Origin: Aquarana catesbeiana
Taxonomy: Eukaryota > Chordata > Amphibia > Anura > Ranidae
Direction: 5' to 3'
Length of the DNA: 64,000 nucleotides
Assembly (NCBI RefSeq): GCF_042186555.1
Contig: NC_133326.1
Span: 97,770,144 to 97,834,143, forward strand
Position numbers and translations under genes: made by a program. Shown one piece after another: positions 57,215 to 64,000 of the stretch; the stretch's first letter is position 1, and each line of letters begins with the position of its first letter. Below the pieces are notes generated by a model. That model worked only from the letters and a program-made list of their open reading frames with translations, had not been told where the DNA came from and made no database searches.

Positions 57215-58510
57215 AGGCAGCCTTTTTTCTGACTTTATATGGGTAGTTATATAAGGCCTCATTATGCTGTATTATTTTAGTCCATTTACAGAAGGTTAGA
57301 GTGATTTCCACACTGCGTTCAACCGAAATGTTAATAATACAAATGTATAACTTGCAATTTCTGAAGGCAGAGGGTGCTTTTTATGCTTATTATGATTATT
57401 ATTATTTTCTGTAAAGGACTCTTATTTACTGTAATGGGAGAAGCACAATAGCACAATAGCACTTATTAGAAAAAAAAAACATCAAGCACAAGTTACCATG
57501 CACAAAGGGGTATGTCCTTTAAAACATATAATACTTTAGGTGCTAATAATAAAAAAAAAACACTTTGACTTATGAAGTCTGTGGATTATACTGTACTGTA
57601 GGTTTGATGACTCCAATAATGCAGCAAATAGTTCCATGACCAGTGTGTTTCCTTTGTTAGAAATGGAATATATATCTTTTTAGGGATGACATATGCTTTA
57701 AAATATCCATTTGGATTAAACTACAAGCGCTACAGCCAACTGTGCAATTATACCTTGTACAGTACTTACAGATGCCAGTGCCAAGCATTACTGTTATCCA
57801 CTTGTGCACTCAAGAAGTGCTAAGTGCTTTAAAGTAGTATTTAGACCAGTGGACATAAGACATATGCAAAAGCAAACTCTTTGCTGCATGCTATTTAAAA
57901 AAATCACTGATTGCAGTGTACAACAGGGTTAAATAGTTTAGTCTTTGTGCATATGCTGCTTACTTGGGTGCGATCCCGAAGTTTATTAGAACCCTAACCT
58001 TGTAAAGCAACCCATTCAGTTTAAAATAGAAATGAAAGGAAAAACATTTGTGTATACATGTAAAAAAAACATTTTAAATACCTTTTTTCCCCATTTTTTT
58101 TACAGAATCACATAATCTCTGTTCTGAGCTGCATAAGAATCTTAGAGAGCTGGGGGAGGAGAAGCAGCAGCACACTGGTCTGCCCATTGAATGGCTGTGA
58201 AAGGGGGGAGGCATGTTAGCACAGGTCTGATTATTGGAGTAAAGCAGGCTGAGTTCTCAGCATAGCCAGAAAACTGACCACGATGTGCTCTCCTGCTTAG
58301 TGGGTTCAGTTTGTAATAGTAAAGCAGAGGGACTGGCAGGAACACCAGGGAATTCACACAAAGAAAGCAATACAAAGAGACAGGATGCATTTTCATACAA
58401 GTACATGGTACCGCAGGCACAGATCAGTAATATGAAATTCTGGGCTGGCATATTCTTTAATACCTTTACAGCAAGGGCATAGCTATACTCCAGCAGCCAA
58501 TACATGTTCT
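57215..58510. other. No gene seen
   Basis: AT-rich anonymous DNA. The frames at 58142-58505 are short and lack any motif. Confidence 0.5.
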
Positions 58511-58512
58511 AC

Positions 58513-59370
58513 CAGTGGCGGTCGCTCCATTAGGGGTGCAGGGGCGGTGCCCCCCAAATCCATGCGCCCTGCCCCTAATCTGCATGCAGGGCACCGGACG
58601 CATGGATTTCAATGGGGTTTTCTATTTTTTTGAAGCACGTGATTAGAGCCTGGGGGTCTAATCGGCTTAAAAAAGGGTGAGCTCGGAGTGCAGAGCATTG
58701 CATCCTGATCCCACCCAGTTGTGTGACAATAGCAAATTAATATTCATTATTGTCTTCCTGCTTCTCCTCCCAGCCACTATATACATTTTTAGCTCATCTG
58801 TATACCACGGTCAGTGATAAACTGCACAGTTTCCCCAGTGCTGAGGATTCAGGTAGGAAGAGACTTCCACTGCAGCCTGAATACACGCCCACATGTGTGA
58901 TGTCAATATCATGTGACCTGGCTATCTGAGAACAAGTAATCTCTCCAGCATAAAAGACACAACTGAGCATGTGCAGGTCGGCTACTCTGCCTGTGTTAGC
59001 TGGCCTTCTCCAGATAGACATTGCAGGGAGGGAAGGATCTATGCATACATGATAAAACAGCCTTTTTACACAATGCAGAGGATTAACCCCTTAAGTTCCA
59101 CAGTGAGTATAACAAGTATGCTATGCTGGATATACAGACAGATTTTACTGTTGTGAGTTTAGTAACACTTTGGCCGGGAGCGGGGGGGGCGCAAATGAGG
59201 AGACGCAGCGGGAAGCCGCCCAAGCTGCCCGCAACCTAGATAGGGTAAGCGCGGGGCTGATGGGCGGACGGGCGAGCGACGGGGGGGTTTGACCAAGCGA
59301 TGGTAAGGGGAGGTCGGGTGGTTTGTTTGCCGCCCCCCCTCCCCCCAAAATAGAGCACCAGCCATCACTG
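58513..59370. mobile_element. hAT-like non-autonomous element
   Basis: The left end CAGTGGCGGTCGCTCCATTA and the right end (reversed) CAGTGATGGCTGGTGCTCTA are imperfect inverted repeats. Flanks are TGTTCTAC (58505-58512) and TGTTCTGT (59371-59378), sharing six of eight bases, compatible with an aged 8-bp hAT duplication. The right 200 bp is very CpG- and G-rich (59165-59345). No transposase is encoded; the Pro/Arg-rich minus-strand frames come from the GC-rich end. Confidence 0.7.
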
Positions 59371-59379
59371 TGTTCTGTG

Positions 59380-60170
59380 TGTTTTTTTTTTTTTCTGGGT
59401 GTTATTATTTTCCTCTGACATAATTAGACTTATTTAAAAAAATATGATTAATATACTGTAGCCCAGACTTTAGTTGCTGTAGGCTTTTGCTTTTCGTCCT
59501 GTTGTTGTTGCATTATTCTTCTGTTGAATTGACAGACATTAGTTGAATGGTTGTTTGTGTACGAATGCAGCAACCATCCTAAAGAAGATCATTAGTTGTA
59601 CATTCAATAATACAGAAATGTGGCAGCCATCTTTAAGCAGAACTCTGGGGGTAGCCATTTTGGTGGTGTTTGGTTTTATCTAAAAAGAGAGGAGGAGGAA
59701 CTGTGGACACATGTGTTGAGTGGGAACAGGAGTGTGCAGAGAATGAGCTGTGTATCTGCAAGATACTCCACCACTGAAATTCCTCTGCTGGAGACATTAA
59801 CTGGGTGTGCCAGGATCCTGCTGCAAGTGTCTGTCACCCAAGGACACTTTTAACTGGAAGTCGTGAATATATTTCAGAGAGCGTGTAGGGTAGGGGTCTC
59901 CAAACTTTCTAAACAAAGGGACAGTTTACTGTCCTTCAGACTTTACGAGGGCTGGACTGTGCTCTGTGAGAGTAGAAAAGGTCCCGACGTCAGTGGGAAC
60001 AAATCATTAATCCCCATTGTTGGTGTCATTGAGAGATATTGTGCCCTATCATTGGTGTCACTGGGTGGAAATGTTCCGCATTGTGGGAGTCATTGGGAGA
60101 AATTGTGCCCCATCATTGGTGTTAGTGAGATGAATTTTGTACAAATAGTAAGGGTTACTAAGTACCCTTT
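59380..60170. other. No gene seen; short tandem-like block
   Basis: At 60005-60130, cattgttggtgtcattgagag, catcattggtgtcactggg and cattgtgggagtcattggg form a degenerate tandem of about 45 bp. The 117-codon frame over it is a product of that repeat. Confidence 0.55.
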
Positions 60171-60174
60171 ACTC

Positions 60175-60560
60175 ATTCACATGGGGGGCGTGACCTGGAG
60201 GCTCCCTTTTTGTTAAAGGGGGCTTCCAAATTATGATAACACACCCTGCAACCCCACAACTACTGGGCCAGGGTTGTGGGGAAGAGGCCATTGTCCTCAT
60301 CAACATGGGGACATGGTGCTTTGCTGTGGAGGGGAGTCCTAGGCAATTTACCCCCCATATTAAGGGCATGTGTTCTGGTATGGCTCAGAAGGGGGACACA
60401 TGCTTGTCCCCCCCCCTTTTCTGGCCTGCTAGGCCACACACTTGGATAAGGGTCTTGTATGTCTTTTTGGGGGGACCTCCTACCATTTTTTATCATCGGT
60501 GTGGGGTCCTCCATAGGATCCATAATAGACCCAAAGGGCCTGGTAAAGATTGTAGGGGGA
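60175..60560. repeat. Large interspersed repeat (copy 3, degraded)
   Basis: The stretch has the same landmarks as 53460-53620 and 53220-53400: ccaaattatgataacacacc...ccccacaac...gggccagggttgtgggg, catggggacatggtgc, ccccccttttctggcctgctaggcc and ggataagggtcttgtatg. It is in opposite order to copies 1 and 2, that is, an inverted copy. Confidence 0.65.
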
Positions 60561-61425
60561 ACCGCACACCAGTGACTTACTGGCTGACAGCAAATTCAGC
60601 AAAGTCACTGTTTGTTAAGGACAAGGCATGTGTCGGCTCCTTTACAACAAGCAGCCCCTGAGCTGAACTTGCACATTAAATATACACACAAATATATACA
60701 AATAAATGTAGCCAGAGGTCTGGTCTGCATCAAAATAAGGTGCAAAAATACATTAAATACTCCAAAATAAAAAATGTAATGCATGCAGTATTTAACGTGC
60801 ATTCTTTTGTGAATTGCATGGTCATGAGATAAGTACTGCATGAGTTTTTTTTTTTTATGCTAATAATCATGCAGTATTTAACTCTTGATGAATTGACCCC
60901 TATATTCCCTAAATGCATTATATACCTTTATTTTACTACTTGTGTGCTAATATACGGCAAGTTCGAGTTCATCAGCGAGTCAAGTAAATTGGAAACATTA
61001 TTGTCTTCTGGGACAAAGATAAATAAATGGTTATTACATCTACGGTGCTCTGATTTTAATACACTTTCAAGTAAACAATACTTTTACATTTCTGACACAC
61101 CGCTGTCCATATGGCAAAACCACTTAAACTTAAACCACTTAAAATTAATATGTATTAAAAGTAATAAAAAACATCTGGCTAAATTTTTGAAAACTTTTTT
61201 TCAGGCTTAATGACACAGAAAGCTAAACAATAATATATGTTTTTGTGCTTATTTCATATGTTCTGTGTGTATATTAGATGATTAATCGTATTAGGTAAAA
61301 CAATGTGCCGTTGAGTTTTATAAGAAAGCAATGTGACTAAATATACCTCCTAAAACATTGAACAGTTGTTTGCAATTTACTGATATAATATATAGGATCC
61401 ATATGTATATATATATGTATATCAT
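60561..61425. other. No gene seen
   Basis: AT-rich DNA. The 117-codon frame at 60857-61210 is Leu/Lys/Ile-rich and has no recognisable motif. Confidence 0.5.
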
Positions 61426-61434
61426 ATACATCTG

Positions 61435-61625
61435 TGAATTCATGATACCATCAATTAAATGCAGCTCCCCAACACCAGCAGCACTCATGCAGCCCCACAG
61501 AAGGACATTGTCACCACCCCAGTTTGGCTTTCTACGTCTTTAGCTAACTGCAGTGAACTTGCATGGTGATTTTCTTCAACCCTTCTCATCAGAAGACGCT
61601 TCTATCAAGGTGTTAACTTTTGTGG
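61435..61625 (-). pseudogene. Tc1-like transposase fragment
   Basis: gaattcatgataccatcaattaaatgcagctccccaacaccagcagcactcatgcagccccac resembles, in antisense, the part of Tc1-like transposase genes after the first catalytic region (compare 3536-3595: ttgattccctcaatgaactgtagctccccagtgccggcagcactcatgcagcct). Only about 190 bp remain, with no terminal repeats nearby. Confidence 0.7.
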
Positions 61626-61684
61626 ACACAGTGGGGTAGCATGGATTGTCAGCACCTGGGGCAAGGCAAGTAATTTGCTCCCCC

Positions 61685-61986
61685 TAACAGGCGGACTTAC
61701 CTATTTTCTGCTAGCTCCGGTCTGCTCACATGATCCGCTTAGTTAGGCAGCGGTGGCTGCAGGGGAGAGGAGAGCGTGCTTGACAATGGCTGGTAAAGCC
61801 TGGAGTGGTGACATCACCCATTGGTTCCTATGTCCCATCTGTTGGTGCTCTCTCCTCTCCCCTGCATACACCACTGGCTCACATAAGGGATAACATGACT
61901 GGACAGGGTAGCCATCATAGGCATTACGATGGGGGACGGGAGAGTTTTTAAGGCTAGTTAGGTTTAAACTGGAAATTCTACTTTAA
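61685..61986. mobile_element. Palindromic TTAA MITE, family copy 3
   Basis: It shares acttacctattttc, ggtgacatcacccattgg and caccactggctcacataagggat with the copy at about 33530-33900, and ends ggtttaaactggaaattctactttaa with TTAA at 61983-61986. The left end is eroded. Confidence 0.65.
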
Positions 61987-62255
61987 ACTCTCCCAATTGG
62001 TGGGTATTGATGGAGTTAATTGAACCCTTTGTGCTGCATTAGTGGCCACTGGCAGTGTTTTTTACCCCTTCATAAAGGGGTTAATTAATACTGATTCTAA
62101 TGCCACTAATGCAGCACAAAGGGGTTGTATAACTGTCAGTGGTCACAAATGCATCAGTTAAAAAATGGCAACACATTAACCCTTCTTGCTGCACTTTACT
62201 GACTAACGACTTTGTTATTGAATTGTGTATGTAAGGTCCTATGTGCTACCACTTT
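61987..62255. repeat. Imperfect inverted repeat around 'aaggggtt'
   Basis: ttaattgaaccctttgtgctgcattagtggc (about 62017) is reversed in ccactaatgcagcacaaaggggtt (about 62102), with cataaaggggttaattaat in between. It is a small non-coding palindrome of about 110 bp. Confidence 0.65.
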
Positions 62256-62259
62256 TACC

Positions 62260-63200
62260 TAAGGCTTAGTTCACACTAGAACACGCAGCGGCTCACCGCA
62301 GGAGTCCGATGTGTCTCCATTTCAGGTCCGATTTCAGCACAAATTTTGGGCTGAATTTGGACCTGAAACTGACCAAAAGATGCACAGGGCTCCTGTGCAA
62401 TTCGCACTGGAGCCTCTGCGGAGATGTGTGAACCGACTCCATAGAACAGGGAAACCGCATCCAATTCGCATAAGTGTAAACCCAGGGATATTTTGGGTTA
62501 GGAGCAACTGCTCACATCAATCAATGTGTCCTCACGTATATCAATAAAGATGTATTAGTAGTGATGTGGCGCTCTATATTCCACTATATAGATGTAATAA
62601 TGTGAATAATGTGCATTAAACTTAAATAAAGAGAAAAAAACGTGGTTATGTCCCTCTGATCAATATTCCAAATGCGTGACGTGGTTCAGTGCTATATATT
62701 TGCTAAACTACCTTTAGATTTTATATATATATATAGAAAAATATATATAGAAAAATTTCAAAAGGTTAAATACAAAACCCTTCTGGGTATTGATCCCAAC
62801 TTCATGTGCTGCAACGAGTATTATAGTGTGAATATGACATATGTAGCTTCCACTGACTGAAATATTATAAAATAACGCTACTGGGTAGTGAGTCCCAATC
62901 ACCGTTGCTGCAAGCAACCTCAAAATTGTCTAAATAAAGCAAATTAATAAAGTACAGAAAATTTCTTATAAAAATTCATCAAATAAAATAATTCAAAAAT
63001 AGCCCTACTGGGTAGTGAATCCAAATCACCAGTGCTGCAAGAACACACAATTTTGTAGGAAATATATAAATTAACCAACCCATTTCATATAACAATCAAT
63101 AATAAGTCCAAAAAACATGGCTATGAATGAACTTTTTATTGATTGTTATATAAAATTAGTTTGTTTATTTATTTATATATTTGAACATTTCTGTGTTTTT
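62260..63200. repeat. Tandem and inverted 'ctgggtagtga...ccaatcacc...gctgcaa' repeat block
   Basis: A MITE-like end (ggcttagttcacactag) opens the block. From about 62768 a unit of the type ctactgggtagtgaatccaaatcaccagtgctgcaag recurs at 62879 and 63004, and in inverted form at 63199-63224 (gcagcacgggtgatttggattca). An inverted pair, catataacaatcaataa (63087) / ttattgattgttatata (63136), sits between. No gene. Confidence 0.75.
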
Positions 63201-63222
63201 GCAGCACGGGTGATTTGGATTC

Positions 63223-64000
63223 ACTGAGAGAGAGGCTGAGACAAGGCTGTTAGAGAGAGGGGGTTGAGAGAGACAGTGGGGAGAGAGAAGAGGGCTGAGA
63301 GAGACATTGGCATCAGAGAGACAGTGGAGCTGAGGGAAGGAGGGGGGGGGCTGAAATAGGGGGGCTGAGAGAGAGAGAGGAGGGCTGAGAGAGGGAGGAG
63401 GGCTGAGAGAGACAGTGGGGGGTGAGAGAGAGGGTCTGAGAGGGAAGAGGAGCTGAGAGGGAGGGGGGCTGAGAGAGACATTGGGGTGAGACAGAGAGAG
63501 GGGCTGAGAGATGGAGAGAAGGGAGACTGAGAGAGAGAGGGTTGAGAGAGGGAGGGGGTGAGAGAGAGGGGTGAGAGAGGGAGGGGGTGAGAGAGAGGGG
63601 TGAGAGAGGGAGGGGTGGCTGAGAGAGAGAGGGAGAGAAGGGAGACTGAGAGAGAGATGGGTGAGAGAAGGAGGGGGGCTGAGAGAGAGGGGTGAGAGAA
63701 GGAGGGTGAGAGAGAGAGGGCTTAGAGAGGCAGGGGGCTGAGAGAGAGGGGTGAGAGAGGAAGGGGGCTGAAAGAGAGGGGTGAGGGAGGGGGCTAAGAG
63801 ATAGGGGTGAGAGAGGGTGGGGTGAGAGAGAGTGCTGAGAGAGGGAGAGTGCTGAGAGAGAGGGGTGAGAGAGGGAGGGGGCCTGAGAGAGAGGGATGAG
63901 AGAGGGTGGGGTGAGAGAGAGGGCTGAGAGAGAGAGGGGGCAGATAGAGAGGGGTGAGAGAAGGAGGGGGGCTGAGAAAGAGTGGTGAGAGAGGGAGGGG
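63223..64000. repeat. GA-rich satellite/minisatellite array, runs off the window
   Basis: About 780 bp composed of gagagaggg, gctgagaga and ggtgagagagggaggggg units, purine-only on this strand apart from the T and C in gctgag and gtgag. The longest minus-strand frame (63221-63481, Ser/Leu/Pro) is the expected translation of the array. The array continues past the last base, so its full length is unknown. Confidence 0.95.

Noticed and set aside
62672..63224. Possible CRISPR-like array (recurring ~37-bp unit with spacers)
   Set aside because: Only three imperfect direct copies plus one inverted copy, in a vertebrate-type repeat landscape with no associated genes.
63221..63481. Ser/Leu/Pro-rich 86-codon minus-strand frame
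   Set aside because: Translation of the GA-rich satellite array.

Overview
The window looks like repeat-rich intergenic or intronic DNA from a large vertebrate genome, most probably an anuran amphibian (a ranid-type frog is my best guess). The grounds are several Tc1-like transposons with long inverted repeats, a CR1-type LINE with a CTATGTAA tail, a Penelope-like element, hAT and Tx1/L1-like fossils, tRNA-derived SINE copies and many TTAA-flanked palindromic elements. I found no convincing host protein-coding exon, tRNA, rRNA or snRNA gene. Almost every long open frame lies in a mobile element or a simple repeat. The organism call is inference; the elements are read directly from the sequence.

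Layout. 0-8 kb: degraded palindromic repeats, a TTAA-flanked MITE (1963-2443), a full-length dead Tc1-like transposon (2915-4535) and a large inverted repeat (7040-7948). 8-14.5 kb: mostly anonymous AT-rich DNA with one tandem repeat near 10.5 kb. 14.5-18.7 kb: a structurally complete Penelope-like retroelement with 15-bp target-site duplications, inverted terminal repeats and degenerate hammerhead-ribozyme-like motifs. 19-24 kb: an antisense LINE tail carrying a SINE, a 240-bp near-perfect palindrome, and an inverted-dimer Tc1 relic. 26.7-32 kb: a TTAA MITE, a large interspersed repeat with an internal tandem duplication, a hAT transposase fossil and a Tx1/L1-like reverse-transcriptase fossil. 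33.5-38 kb: more MITEs, including one with three hairpins. 38.5-42.3 kb: two more Tc1-like transposons. 43.5-51.2 kb: a piggyBac-like MITE, a TA microsatellite, a CR1 LINE with an uninterrupted 593-codon reverse-transcriptase frame, an LTR-like block, a hAT-type element with an 8-bp duplication, and a run of abutting MITEs. 52.6-55 kb: a second copy of the large interspersed repeat, a CRE/TATA promoter-like block and a second piggyBac-like MITE. 56-57.2 kb: a Tc1-like relic with two nested insertions. 58.5-59.4 kb: a hAT-like element. 60-64 kb: repeat fragments, ending in a GA-rich satellite array that runs off the window.

The genes present are transposases and reverse transcriptases, and nearly all are inactivated by nonsense codons, frameshifts or catalytic-residue changes. 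The CR1 frame is the exception. The nested order (SINE in Tc1-like, SINE in LINE) gives relative insertion ages. The features most worth following up are the Penelope-like element and the three-hairpin MITE, in which two copies show covarying stem positions.
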